Shown: in pieces, positions 48,263 through 60,540 of the stretch | Position numbering within the stretch: the first letter of the stretch is position 1 | Layout of the letters: each line of letters begins with the position of its first letter | Assembly (NCBI GenBank): GCA_023213395.1 | Contig: CM041465.1 | Coordinates: forward strand, 196,485,741 to 196,549,740 | From: Cycas panzhihuaensis | Lineage: Eukaryota > Cycadophyta | DNA length: 64,000 nucleotides | Direction of reading: 5' to 3' | Position numbers and translations under genes: made by a program | The notes under the pieces: generated by a model | What the model was told of the DNA's origin: nothing | The model's database searches: none | What the model saw: only the letters and a program-made list of their open reading frames with translations

Positions 48263-48374
48263 TGACTAAGTGTCTTACTTCATATGACCTTTAGTATTTT
48301 TGTGAAGAAACATGAAAACATACATGTATTCTAAATTATAGGATCTTAATTATACATAGTAAGGAACAATAAAG

Positions 48375-49006
48375 TAAAGTCAACTAGGGAGCAGAGTGGA
48401 GTAGGAGATATCACGCCATATCAAAAAATATTATCATAATTCCATTTGTAGGTGGTGTTAAAAAACACTGGGGTATTACACCCTTGATATTTATAGTTTG
48501 GGAGGTAGGCAGAAGCTCACCTCAATCAACATAATTTGAAATTAACAAAATAATAAAACATTAAATAAAATAATACTGTTGGAGCACATGACGCTAACTA
48601 TCTTGAGGAAGTCCTCTTCCTAAATAACCCTAGGGTTTTTGGTGTAACGGTGGCCCGTGATAAGTGGTATCAGAGCGACCAGGGTTCAAAACTGGTCCTG
48701 TGTACTGCGGCAGTGCACCCATATATACGTGAAGGTAGGGGAGTGGCCATCGAGGAACGCTGTGGTGGACATACATGCTGTGTAGGTATAACTGACTCCT
48801 TGTGATGGGGGAGTGTTGGAGTGCATGATGCTAACTATCTTAAGGAAGTCCTCTTTCCAAATAACCTTGGGGCTTTTGGTGTAACGATAGCCCATGGTAA
48901 ATACTTACCTTTATCCATTGATGACTTGTGGAGGGCTAAAACGACTAGTGGCATCCCACATGTTCCCAAAGTGCTTTATACATATTTAATGAATATTAGG
49001 CCAATA
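48375..49006 (-). repeat. 3' LTR of the minus-strand copia element, with nested TRIM
   Basis: It aligns with 56067-56370 except for the inserted segment 48577-48899 plus one target copy. The right boundary AGGCCAATA corresponds to AGGCTAACA in the other LTR. By eye the two LTRs differ at roughly one base in seven. Confidence 0.88.
48577..48899 (+). mobile_element. TRIM (miniature LTR retrotransposon), 323 bp
   Basis: Two 86-bp LTRs (48577-48662 and 48814-48899, both TGTTGGAG...TA) flank a 151-bp internal part. The primer-binding site TGGTATCAGAGC (48665-48676), a perfect match to the tRNA-iMet type, starts 2 bases after the first LTR. The polypurine tract GATGGGGGAG (48804-48813) abuts the second. 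AATAC is duplicated at 48572-48576 and 48900-48904. The sister LTR of the host copia element shows the empty site AATAC at 56264-56268. The element codes for nothing and must have been mobilised by another element's enzymes. Confidence 0.95.
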
Positions 49007-52000
49007 TTCTCCCCCATAATGCTCATTATGTGTAACTCCAAGATTTTCTCTGAATTTATGGAACTTAATTTTTCCAAGTACCTTTGTAAAGATGTCTACT
49101 ACTTGATCTTTCATGCTGCAATATACTAACTTTATTTCACCTGCTTGAATGAGTTCCCAAATAAAATAATGTTTCATCTCAATATGTTTCGTTCTACCAT
49201 GGAAGACCAAATTATGTGTCATTTAAATAGTGCTTTGATTATCATACCAAATCTTGGTAGGACCATTCTGTTCCATCTGAAGATCATGTAGGAGTTGATA
49301 TAACCATACTATTTTGCATGCACCTAAAATTGCTGCCTTATACTCTACTTTTACTATAGATAATTAAAAATAATTCTTCTTTTTAGAACTCTATGTAATA
49401 GCTACTAAACCTAAGTTGAATGTATACCTAGAAGTAGATTTTCTATCATCAATACCACCTACCCCGTTAGAATCTGTATACCTAATCAATCTAAAATTTA
49501 GAGAAGGTTTGTAGTATAGCCCATAGTCTGTTGTACCCTTTAAATACCATAGAATATGCTTAACTACTTGCCAATGAGAAGATTTAAGGTCTTATATGAA
49601 CCTTAATACAACACTAACTGCATGCATGATATCAAGTCATGTAGATGTCAAATATATAAGGTTGTTAATCAGCTATGTATAAAATATGGGATCCATCGGT
49701 GTAGAGTCATCAAGTTTGGATAATTTAATACCAACTTCAGGTGGTGTAGATAAAGCCTTATAATCACTCATCTTAAACTTTTGGAGTAAGTCCAAGGTAT
49801 ATTTTCTTTAAGAGATAAAAATACCATTATCGTTCTACCAAACTTCCAATCCTAGGAAGTAATGCATCAAATCTAAGTTAGTCATTTTAAACTTTTTATA
49901 TGTCATCAATATAAAGTCCCACAATTAATATAGAATCTCCTTTAATTTTAATGTACATATTTAGATATGATTGAGTTCTTTCAAATCCTTAGTCTTTAAA
50001 ATATTTGTTAATCCTATGGTACCTTACTCTAGGTGCTTGTTTTAAGTTATAAAGTGCCTTTTTTAGTTTATACACTTTATTTTCTCCCCCCTTGACTTCA
50101 AAACCTTTTGGTTCTTATATATGTATGTCTTCTTTAATGTAGCTATAAGGAATACACTTTTAACATCCATATAATGAACATCCTAACCATTTTGGGTAGT
50201 TAGACTCAACATCATATGAACTATTTCCATCTGAGTAATAAGAGTAAAAGTTTCACTATAATTTATGCCTTCCCTTTGGGCATACCCTTTGGCAATGAGT
50301 CTAGCTTTGTGTTTGTTAATGGATCCATTATATTTGAATTTGGTCTTATAGACCCATTTGGTTTTAATGGTTGTTTTATTAGGAGAAAGGTCAAGAAGTT
50401 CCCATGTATCATTTTTCACTATAGAATTATATTCTTCTTCCATAGCTTTCCTCCATTTATCATGGATATCTATCTCTTTAAAGTATGAGGCTCATGGGCT
50501 CCCATTACTTAACTTATAAGTACGAAGTTAACACAGTATAAACTAGTAGATCTTCTATTATAATTATTGTCCAAAATATTATCCAAGTCATGACTTCTTT
50601 GCACCCATTTAGGGAATCTTTGAGGTTGAGAGGAGGTTCCCTCACCACTTGATCTTCATATATCAATATTTTACCTTGGATCCTATCTAGGTGGCACATA
50701 TAAGAGATGAGTCAAAATTTATCATAACATCCTTGCCTTTGTCTTGAATACAATTTGAGTGATAATAGTCATCCTCTTTGAACACAATATCTCTGCTAAT
50801 CATGACCTTTCTTTCTTTGGGTTCATACACCTTATATGATTTGGAAGCATTACTATACTTAATAAATATACACTTAATGCTTTTGTCATCAAGTTTGATC
50901 CTCTTTTATTTAGAAACATGGACATAAGTTAGGCATCCAAAGATTCTCAAGTGATGGATATTAGGTTTATAACTGGTCCATGCTTCTTCTGGTGTCATCC
51001 ACCTAAGGGCCTTAGTCGTACATCTATTTTGAAGGTAAACTATAGTGTGGATAACTTCTACCTAAAACTCATATCCCAACTTCTTATCATTTAGCATGTA
51101 CCTAGCCCTTTCAACTATGGTGCAATTTTTCCATTCAAAAACCTTATTTTATTGTGGAGTGTAGGAGATGGTGTGTTGTCTTCTAATGTCATAATATATA
51201 TAATAGGCATTAAATTTATTAGAAATAAACTCTCCTGTATTATTTGATCTTAAGCAGAGTATCTTATATCCACTCTACTTTTCCATAAAGGTTTTGAAGT
51301 CTCTCAAACATTTGAATGCATCTGATTTAAATTTGAAGAAATAAACCATGTTTTTCTTATGTAGTAATAATGAATATAAGGAAATACTTTGCACTAGTTG
51401 ATTATAAGACATCCATAGGACCATAAATATCTATATAGATTAAATTAAGTGGTCCTTTTATTCTATAACTTCCATCAGGAAAACTTTCCTTATGTTGTTT
51501 TCCTAGGAGACAACCTTCACAAATGCCCTTATCAACTTCAATTTGTGGTAGCCCTTCAACCATATTCATTTTCTTCATAAGAGCTAAACTTCCATAATTT
51601 AGGTGGCTAAATATTTTGTGCCACATATCACTATCTAATTTGATTATAGTCTTTGAAGCATAGTAATTTGAAGGAGTTAAAACTAACTTGAAAAGTCTAT
51701 CCTTAGTCATTTATCCTTTTATAACAATTACTTTGTTCTTCATCTTATCCTTACTAATACATTCACCATTGTAAAATATGACCTTGTAATCATGCTCCAT
51801 TATTTGTCTCACTGATAGAAGGTTTTTCTTAAGTGTTGGAATGTGTAAAACATCATCAAGATATCTATCTTCACTTGTTTTTGTCATGATAACAACTTTG
51901 CCTCTTCCAGTAGATTCATCTAAGGTATCATCTTCAAATATGATTGACCCCTTTCTAGTCTTGTCAATAGTTTAAAGTATTTCCTCTTTATGAGTCATGT

Positions 52001-53198
52001 ATGTAGAGCAACCTGAGTCAATGTACCAATAATCCTCTACCTTCTTATATATAATAAAACTTAATAGGAATAGATAATCACTCTCTCTTATTTTAACAAT
52101 TGTATTAGCACTACCCCTTGTAGGAGGTCCATTCTTAGTAAAATATTTATCCTTAGTATGGCCAACTTTGTGACAAGAGGTATAATAAATTGTATCTCTT
52201 CTTCTTTGGCTAAGACTCCTACTTCTAGGATTTTCTCTATCAATAGAGGATGTTCTTCCTCTTTCCAAGTCTGGACCCTGATTATCCCTTTATCTATTTC
52301 TTGGATGATTGAAGTTAGGCCTTTAAAAGTTGGTATGACCTTGACAATTTTGGTAATATTTCTTTGCTTCTTGATGTATCTCTTGACTATGATATCTTTA
52401 TTGGCTAGGATATCTTTGATTTTCTCCTTGATTTGTTTAGTGGGAAGCTTGGTATCTAGGTTGACATTCTTAATATGCCTCTTGTCTAGGATTTCTATCT
52501 CCTCCCCTTAGGGATTGGTTCCTAGATCTTAAACTTTTAGCTTGGGAATTTGACTTGATCCTTGCTTTAGTTTCAAATGTATATTTTAGGCACTTACTTG
52601 AGCTTTTCTTCTCCACAATTGCCATTAACATGGCACTCAATTATTCAATATTTAAGGTACTTATGTCTTTTGGGACTTCTAGTCTTGTTGTTACTATTTC
52701 AAATATTTTCACTTCGTCAATGCACCTAAGGATCCTTTTAACAACACTTTGTTCAGTTAAGGTCTCACTAAGAGATCTCATTTGATTTATAAGGTCTTGA
52801 ATCTTTATTATGAATTCATTAATAGAACCATTAGGAATCATCCTTAAAATTTTAAATCTACTCCTCAATGTTAGAAGCTTAGATGAAGTTACACCTTCAT
52901 AAATGAGCTACAATGTGTACCATACCTCCTTAGACTTAGATACCTCACTAACCCTTGGAAAAATATAGTCTTCTAAGGTACAAAAGATCAAAAATAGAGC
53001 TTTATTGTCTTTCTTTATACACTCCTTGAATGTTTGTTTTTTTGCTTTAGTTGCGCTTTGACCAAGTTCTATATAACCTATCTTCACAATATCCCATATA
53101 TCCTTAACAATAAGGATGAGTCTCATCCTCCTACTCTAATTTAAGAAATTCTATCCATCAAATTTGGGAATGATCATGTTATCAAAACCATTATCCAT
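48986..53198 (-). pseudogene. copia gag-pol polyprotein remnant
   Basis: Gag starts at ATG 53198 (MDNGFDNMIIPKFDG, then a stop) and continues through 53126-52641 (UBN2-type, LIVKDIWDIVKIGY and INQMRSLSETLTEQ). The zinc knuckle near 52190 is degraded: two Cys positions are Tyr in YYTSCHKVGHTKDKY. Protease retains YIDSGCSTYMTH (near 52010). 51710-51402 holds the pre-integrase domain (WHKIFSHLNYGSL, CEGCLLGKQHKESF) and the start of integrase. 50443-50183 holds the start of RT (EEYNSIVKNDTWELLDL, KARLIAKGYAQREGINY). RNase H ends at 49222-48986 (HGRTKHIEMKHYFIWELIQ, DIFTKVLGKIKF). Stops between all these segments show it is inactive. Confidence 0.9.
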
Positions 53199-56052
53199 TA
53201 TGCTTCAAAATAAGGTTTTATTCAAATGTCTCCCAAAGTATAGGTTTTCCAAGGTAAAGTTTTAAAATGTACTATATTCCCTAAAATGTTATTAAGCTCT
53301 AAGTTTATAGGTCTCTAAGAAAGCCTTTAGTTACTATTATGTCTAATGGTGCCTACCCATAAATGGTAAATCAAGGACCCAATATACCGATATATAAGTG
53401 CTAGGCTTTATATACCTTAGTATGTGGGCTATAAATAAGGTACAAGACCCCCTTGACTTGTTGACATAATTGTGCTAAACTTATGCTTAACGATAGATCT
53501 AATTGTAATGGCTTAACAACCAAAGATACTCACCCTCTCTAGGTCTAACCTTAGTCTCTAAACTCTAGAAAAAAGATATGTTTCTCACCTTAGCCTACCA
53601 CCTAATACACCTAATAGCCAATAATATTCCTCATCTAATATGAGCAGGCCAAGGGCATGTGCGTGGTGGTAACTTTAAGGGTCCTAACTATTCCCTATGT
53701 AAGGCAGGAAAATAAGAAGTTCTTTCAAGAGTTAATCTTATTTAATATGAAAATATATTTTATTATGGTCTTTCTTAGAAAACAAGGTTCATTCTTAATC
53801 AATAAATGAAATTAACTTGATAATAAAATGAAAGATATATCTCTTTAAATGAAATTAATTCAAGATAAATATACCATTTTTGCATGAAATATACATGAAA
53901 TAAGAAAGCTTTCAAAGTGATACAAATAAGCCTTAAAATAATATGAAATAAAAAGAAAATAGAATAGCCTTTAAATAAGCTTTTAAACATGCAATAAGAT
54001 GCACTCTAGATGAAATTTTAAATGAAATTGAGGAGCCTTAGTTGATATTTAGAATAATCTTTAATAAAGAGATAAAATGATCAACAAATGATGAGTAAAG
54101 TGAGCCTAATATGAGCTTTAACATAAAGATGAATAAGCTGAAGATGAATTTAAAAGTAAATAAGCAATACATGCACTTTATATGATCCCTTTTAAGATGT
54201 AAAAAGATAGACTTGAATACACTTTGAAATATGCTTTTAAAATGAAGTAAGTTGACCCTTAAATAAGCAAAATAACCTTGATATGAGTTTTAAAGTAAAG
54301 TGAATAAGTTATAAAATGAAATAACGACTTTAAAATAAAGTTATTTAAGGTTTAAAAAGTACTAGTTTATGAAAATAGTATCCAAAGATCTTCTTCTCAT
54401 TCAAGAGGCTAAATTTGACTAAAAACTATAAAAATCATATGTGAACCTTTAAAAATCAAGTGAAATCAGTTAAAGATTGATTAGTATCTTAATAAAATAC
54501 AAATATATTTGAATGGGATAACTAAATAACTTTAAAATATTAAAAAAAACTTAGACTTGGGTCAAATAAAAGGCCTAAATTTAGTAGCTTCAAACTCCTA
54601 CAAGATAGCCTCAAATCATAATAAAATAACTTTACTCCATAGATCATTGAATTATCTTTCTAACAAATCAAGTCATTCTAAAAATGGACTCCTCAGTCAA
54701 AAGTTATAGCTAAAACTATGAGAAGATGTCCTTATGGTAAAAAACTAAATTAAGAGAGGGTTAAGCCCCTTTGAATCAGGGCCCATGGTCACTTAGAGGG
54801 CTCAAACGACTAGTTACTGGCCTACAAAAGGGGCTAGTGGACTTCAAAAATTATTAAAAATTATAAAAATTTTAAAATCTAAAATTATCAAATATACCCT
54901 AATGGGTTTTCAAATCTACCTCTAATTTGAAAAATGAACTCGTATTAAGCCTCAATGGGACTAACAACTAAGGTCAATGGGGTGCTGACAGACTTGAAAA
55001 ATTATAAAATACAATTAAATAGTTTAAAAACCAAAAATATTAAAAAGGATTAATAGAATTTTGGGTCCACCTCTTTCACGAGAAAAACACTATCATATGG
55101 GATGTGCATATGACCACCGACTGAGGCTAAGGGGGCTAGTAGATAGAACCTAAACAAATATCTAATTCAATTAAATTTAATCAAACCTTTGGAAAAAAAA
55201 TGTATAAATGAATCAAACCAATTGCGTGTTAATAAGTAATCTGTAGATGTAAAAAAAAAAAAAAAATCGAATAAAAATTGATTAGCAACTGATTGGATTG
55301 ATCAATATTGAGGGTGCAGAGATCACATAAGACAAATATAAGTATATATTAAAAAATAAAAGAAAAAAAAAAAACTACCTATTAAAGTTACTTTCACACA
55401 GAGGATTACAACATATCCTTTAGATCATCAAGAGTAATAGTATGATCACGAGTAGGTTGATCTCCACTTGCACAAGATATTAAGTCAATCATACAAAGAG
55501 CTAGCAATATATACAAACCTCACAGAGATGTAATCATGCAGGTATGAATATAGTACATAGAGAAATGGCCACGTAGGATTAAAAAATTAGGTATGCATAC
55601 AATATATACACAATGGTTGTAATCTAAATCTACAAAGGTAAGTTCCACGACTGTGACCTCAAGCGTGAACCTTACAACCATCTCATACTGTCGACTTGTG
55701 GACCAAGGATGAAAGCAAATAGAGAGGCACAATGGTTTCATCTTTAGTGATCGAACAAAAAGAGAGTGGGTGATCCCTAGTTTATCACATAACTTAAAGT
55801 AGGTCTATCCTTTTGGTTTTTAATCATGCATTAGCCAATAATGAATTTGATCTTAGATTTATTACTTGCAACGATCCAGTATGAAGCTTTCACATGGATT
55901 AGATTCCCTATTGGTTTTAATAGTGAATGTGCTTAGCATTATCTGATAGTATAGAATGTGTAAATGATGTAAGATCTAGAACCTCAGATGGATATGAAGA
56001 GTGGATAATGATCTTCTTCATGTAGTTGTAGGCATGAGAAACTCAACGAATT
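53199..56052 (-). other. Long non-coding leader of the copia element
   Basis: About 2.85 kb between the primer-binding site and gag contains no recognisable frame. 53.8-54.6 kb is an A-rich low-complexity stretch built from AAATAAG, TAAAATGAA and GAATAAGC-like words. The rest is AT-rich. Either the element has an exceptional leader or an unidentified sequence inserted here; no flanking duplication was found. Confidence 0.5.
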
Positions 56053-56064
56053 GCTCTAATACTA
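56053..56064 (-). other. Primer-binding site of the minus-strand copia element
   Basis: On the minus strand it reads TAGTATTAGAGC, two changes from the tRNA-iMet type TGGTATCAGAGC, both explicable as C-to-T type decay. It lies 2 bases from the LTR end at 56067. Confidence 0.75.
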
Positions 56065-56066
56065 AA

Positions 56067-56370
56067 TGAAGTTAACCAAGGTGCAGAGTGGAGCAAGAGA
56101 TATCACACCATATTAAAAATATTATCACAATTCTGTCTGTAGGAGGTGTTAAAAAACACCAGGGTACTATGCCCTTGATATTTATAGTTTTGGAGGCAGG
56201 CGGAAGCCCGCCTCAACCAACATACTTTGAAATTTAAAAAAATAATAAAACATCAAATAAAATAATACTTATCTTTGTCTATTGATGGCTTGTGGATGAA
56301 TAAAATGACTAGTGGTAGCTTGCATATTCCCAAAGTACTTTGCACATGTTTAATGAACATTAGGCTAACA
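56067..56370 (-). repeat. 5' LTR of the minus-strand copia element
   Basis: The 304-bp LTR runs TGAAGTTAACC...AGGCTAACA on the plus strand. It lacks the TRIM insertion found in its sister and so preserves the pre-insertion sequence. Confidence 0.9.
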
Positions 56371-56652
56371 TAAAGAGCATATGTACACAAGACACATCAT
56401 TTATGTAAAAAATCCTTTTAGGAAAAAACCCATACAAGAAAAATGGTTAGCTATATTATTTATAATCTTTATTAATATATCTTCCTTGATATGGGTTGAC
56501 CTATAGTAAAAATGCCACTTAGGGATTTATATAACACCCCAAATAGTGTATTAACTAATGGTTACAACTCTTATTTATAAACTTTAGCTTAACATTAATT
56601 AATTATCACTTAGCATTAACATAAGCAATTAACCTTAATTGCCACTCTAATA

Positions 56653-58510
56653 TTCCTTCTTAATGGCAAAGTAGGGATTTAGTTTATAGTTCAAAATCGT
56701 CAATAAAATATGGAATTATCCTTATTCTATTGTCTACATTTGATATATCCCCTATATACCCCCCCTTAAGTATAATTTTGCTAAGTTTCTAAACTAACAC
56801 AAATCAAACATTTATATACCTAATTTAGGTCGTGAATGAGTGCTATATGATCCAAAGTTAATAAAAATTTTGTCAGCCAATAGCAATAAACTTCTCTATT
56901 TAGTCTTCTTTAGATCACTCCTATTAATAATTAATATGCCCAATTCTAGAAGGCATCTTGAATCCACTTCTTCTATGGCTTCTCTTCATGTCACACCTTC
57001 ACAAAAAGCTATGCAATTATAGTTGGGCTTAGTGCTTTCTCTTGGAATTATGTAAAGGCTACCAAATAATGATTTTTTTTGCACACCACATAATCTAGAT
57101 CTTGAATGGATTCATGATGACTTAAGACATGAGTTTTTATTATTCTTTAAAGGTCCATACTCTTTTAAACACTCTATGATAGTGCTCCAATGCTTTAAAC
57201 ATAACTTTTATGCTTTATATATGGCCTCCATGCTTCATGCTGACTTCACATACTACATATAGCCTCACAGTTTATATGTATTTTCTTTATGTTCCATACA
57301 TAACTTCACACTCTTAAATGCATAACATTCCTCCTCGTATGCATTATAATCTTTTAAAAGGAATTTTTATATTAATTCACTTACCCATATACTTTTAGAT
57401 AAATAGTAAACTCAATATTATCACTTGATTTGATACATATACAAAGAATCACACCACCTATAGGGGCTTATAAAACACATAACATACTTCACTATAATAT
57501 GTGTTCACATTCTACATAAGCTTTAAACTGGGCTCTCATCAAGCAAGAACATCATATGACATCTCCATGTTAGAATATGGCTTCAACATAATTAATCTGC
57601 ATATAGTTTTACCATAAACTTTTATGACATTAGAGTGTTTTTCATGTAGCTTTATGTAATGAACATGACTTCTAAATGAGTAACAAATAAGCTTTGAATT
57701 AGTTTTCATGGCTTCCAATATGCTTAGAATCATATCCACTCTTTGATGCTTCAAATCCATGCTTCCAACTAGTGATTAATTTACTCATCAATTAAGAATT
57801 TTTACTCCAACATGCAATGGCTTTCTCTAAAGAGATGTGGGTACAACTTTTAATGTATATTTGACTTTTAAAAATATGCAAAGATGATAAATTAATAATT
57901 GTGATCATAACCCAAGGTTTGTAATCTTAGAGAAAAATACAATCTTGATTATAAATCATTACATCTCTAACAAATCACGATGCCTTATGCTAGTATTTCC
58001 ATTTGCATAAATGAACTAATAACCTTTAAACAATAGAATCAACTATAAAATAAGCAGTTAAATATCCATATATATAGTAGAATGCATTTTCACACCATAA
58101 ACACAAGCTAAAAAACTCCTCAAATAGATCTAATCATACCCATAGGAGGTGTTAATAGCCTTTGTATTATCTAGACATAAGATTAATGCCCAATATATCT
58201 AAATGACATTTAAATGGAGCCTAATACTCTCAGAATGAGCCTAATGGTGCTTAATATTATTAGATCACCTTCAAAATTGGCCCAACAAATATATGTAGTG
58301 CCCAACATGCCCAACCAGCCCTAGATGGCTTTAACATGAGCTCAACACAGTCTGAATAGTGTGCTTGATATTAATTTTAGACCTTAAATAGTGAGAAAAC
58401 CTTATTAATAGGTGAAATATACCTCATCTTCTATCTATTTTTAATCTTATCCAACAACTAGAAGAGTGACACAGTACTGTAATAGTGATTAAGGATAGAG
58501 CTGAATAAAA
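56653..58510. other. Gene-free segment between LTR-like copies L and R
   Basis: No supported gene is present. The 73-codon minus frame at 57539-57760 has no similarity I recognise. The first bases read as a polypurine tract on the minus strand. The region may be the body of a non-autonomous element. Confidence 0.4.
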
Positions 58511-58913
58511 TGCAGTTGAGGTAAGGTTGGGTAGATATGATAAGATCAAAGACTACTATGTGAAGAAGTATAAAACCATATATGTATTTTGAACTACATG
58601 ATCTTGATCATATATAATAAGTAATAATAAAGAGTATAAGTACACAAGATATAGGATTTACATGGAAAACCCTTTCAAGAAAAAATCCACATAGAAAAAA
58701 TAGTTAACTACATTTCTTCTAATCTTTATTAATACATCCTCCTTAATATAGGTTGATCCATATTACAAATGCCACCTAAGGGTTTATGCAACAACCTAAG
58801 TGGTGCATTAACCAATGGTTATAACTCTTGGTATTCATGCCCTTTGGATTAACATTAATTAATCACCACTTAATATTAACCATAAGTAATTAACCTTAAT
58901 TCCCACTCTAACA
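58511..58913 (-). repeat. LTR-like repeat copy R
   Basis: It aligns with copy L (48263-48374 joined to 56376-56652) and keeps the undisturbed insertion site around 58624-58640. The right end ...CACTCTAACA is a good LTR start in minus orientation. The left end is approximate; a very degraded primer-binding-site-like sequence may precede it. It could alternatively be the 3' LTR of the gypsy remnant to its right. Confidence 0.6.
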
Positions 58914-58999
58914 ATTTTAATGTTAACATTTCCTTTATTATGCCTTTAAGTGATTATTGTTTATGTGGTTGAAGTCATATACAAGCCATATCATCTCCT

Positions 59000-60171
59000 T
59001 CAAAGTTCCATTCATAATTATATTGATCTTCTTATTATTTCATTCTATAATTACTATAAGGACTTATTATAAGGCTTATCACAAATGATCTTTTACTGTT
59101 ATGACCGTAATGCTATAAAATTGCCATCTTTTAGTATTAATATTTGTAAATAGATGGATCTATAAAGGGTGTTAATTTTATTCTCATATGGTATTTGATG
59201 TTGTGCCATCATTCTTCTAAGTATAGTCACTTGTTCCATTAGTGTTATTGGTTAGTAATAAACTCCTTAGTTACCATTTGAGGCACTTATTTACTATTTA
59301 TATTTGTCTAACAATTTTGGTATTATAAATTATACTTATTATTAGTATCATTCCCACTTATTGAAATATCACTTTCAAAAAATTACTAGTAGGCTTTAAA
59401 TCTCTCTCACTTATTATTATTTTTAAGAATCCATAGAGGTGTTGTATCTCTTTTAGGAAGACTTTGACTACTTAGCTTATTTTAAGATCATACATTATAC
59501 TAATGAAGTAAGCATATTTTATGAGATGACCCACTATTATGAAAATGTAAAATTTTCTTTCCAACTAAGATAATCATATGATGAAGCTTATTGATATTTC
59601 TTCCTATTTTTTCTTTGGCACGTGGTTGTAGTAATACATATCTTATACATTTGGTATGTCTTAAATTATGTTAACATATTATCATATGTCTTGCTTCAAG
59701 CTCTTCTCATAAAAGAGCTATCAAAATTCATATATATATTTTGTAAAAACCTAAATTTTTAATCATGAGGAGAGATTAACCCTTTTATAATATTTATTTT
59801 TATACTCACAAGAAGGTATTAATTGTATCCTCCTATTATACCATACAATATCTTTTATCCACTTGAGTATTCTCTCTTTTGCTTGAAAATTTCATAGAAT
59901 ATTCTTGATAAGTTTGATAGTGTTATCATCCTTAATATATTTTGTTTACATTTTTTTGATATTTAATTGAGAATAATTATAAATAAAATATGTAAATTTA
60001 TTCCTTTATCTTTATACTAGAAATCACATATATCCATATTATCATTTCCTTTAATATGCATTATGTCAAAGTTATAAACTTATATTTTACTACCCTACTT
60101 CCATTATATTAGTGTAAGTGCTTTTGATAAAGGGAATATTTTACACAAATGTGATTTATTCTCACTTTGAA

Positions 60172-60230
<59 letters not shown>

Positions 60231-60540
60231 CACTTAGTAAGAGCATGCAAAATCATAAGCACCTCCTTATTATATGTAGAATTAAACTTTTCTTTGTTAT
60301 TTAACTTTTGACTTTTGGAATATATTGGTCTTCCTTCCTACATTATAACTTCTTCTATTCCTGTTCTTAATGCATTATATTTAAGTATAAATGCTTTTAT
60401 AAAGTTAAGGGTTATTAAGCTAGAATACTTATCATCAATTATTTCATTATATTGGTAATTTCCTTAGCCCTTTAGCTCCATTCTAAGGAGTCACTTTTTA
60501 ATTGTTAGTTATAGTGTTCAACTCTAATACCACTATTTTA
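59000..60540 (-). pseudogene. Ty3/gypsy RNase H-integrase remnant
   Basis: Reading the minus strand from 60540 leftward gives the end of RT/RNase H (QLKSDSLEWS; FILKYNALRTGIEE-like; GRPIYSKSQKLNNK; HALTKW). Then the integrase follows: GFYKIYI in the zinc-binding part, WEEISISFII near 59.58 kb, and the core block ISERDLKPTSNF-like near 59.4 kb. Many stops and frame changes are present. A (TA)25 run interrupts the region at 60174-60223. The order RNase H then integrase is right for gypsy. Upstream RT, protease and gag were not found. Confidence 0.7.
60174..60223. repeat. (TA)25 microsatellite
   Basis: Fifty uninterrupted bases of alternating T and A, inside the decayed gypsy RNase H-integrase remnant, are likely to be length-variable. 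Confidence 0.95.

Larger units (their letters stand above)
48375..56370 (-). mobile_element. 8.0-kb Ty1/copia retrotransposon, minus strand
   Basis: The element lies between perfect TAAAG target duplications (48370-48374 and 56371-56375). The 5' LTR (right) is 56067-56370, 304 bp. The 3' LTR (left) is 48375-49006, which is also 304 bp after removing a 323-bp insertion and its 5-bp duplication. A decayed primer-binding site (GCTCTAATACTA on the plus strand, 56053-56064) and a polypurine tract (minus strand, 49007-49016) are in the expected places. The coding region occupies 48986-53198, and an unusually long leader of about 2.85 kb lies between primer-binding site and gag. Confidence 0.93.
48263..56652 (-). 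repeat. LTR-like repeat copy L, split by the copia element
   Basis: 48263-48374 and 56376-56652 are the two halves of a repeat that is uninterrupted at about 58511-58913 (for example AATAATAAAGAGTATAAGTA there against AACAATAAAG...TAAAGAGCATATG here). On its right side TTCCTTCTTAATGG reads as a polypurine tract on the minus strand, so copy L behaves as a 3' LTR of an older minus-strand element. The left edge is approximate. Confidence 0.65.

Noticed and set aside
48821-49129. 102-codon plus-strand frame
   Set aside because: It spans the TRIM LTR, the copia LTR and the RNase H end, so it is a composite of element parts in the wrong orientation.
57539-57760. 73-codon minus-strand frame as a small gene
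   Set aside because: Composition is ordinary for AT-rich spacer and no family, start context or neighbour supports it.
60511-60522. CTCTAATACCA as a primer-binding site near 60.5 kb
   Set aside because: It lies inside the reading of the gypsy RT/RNase H remnant and no LTR begins 0-3 bases from it.
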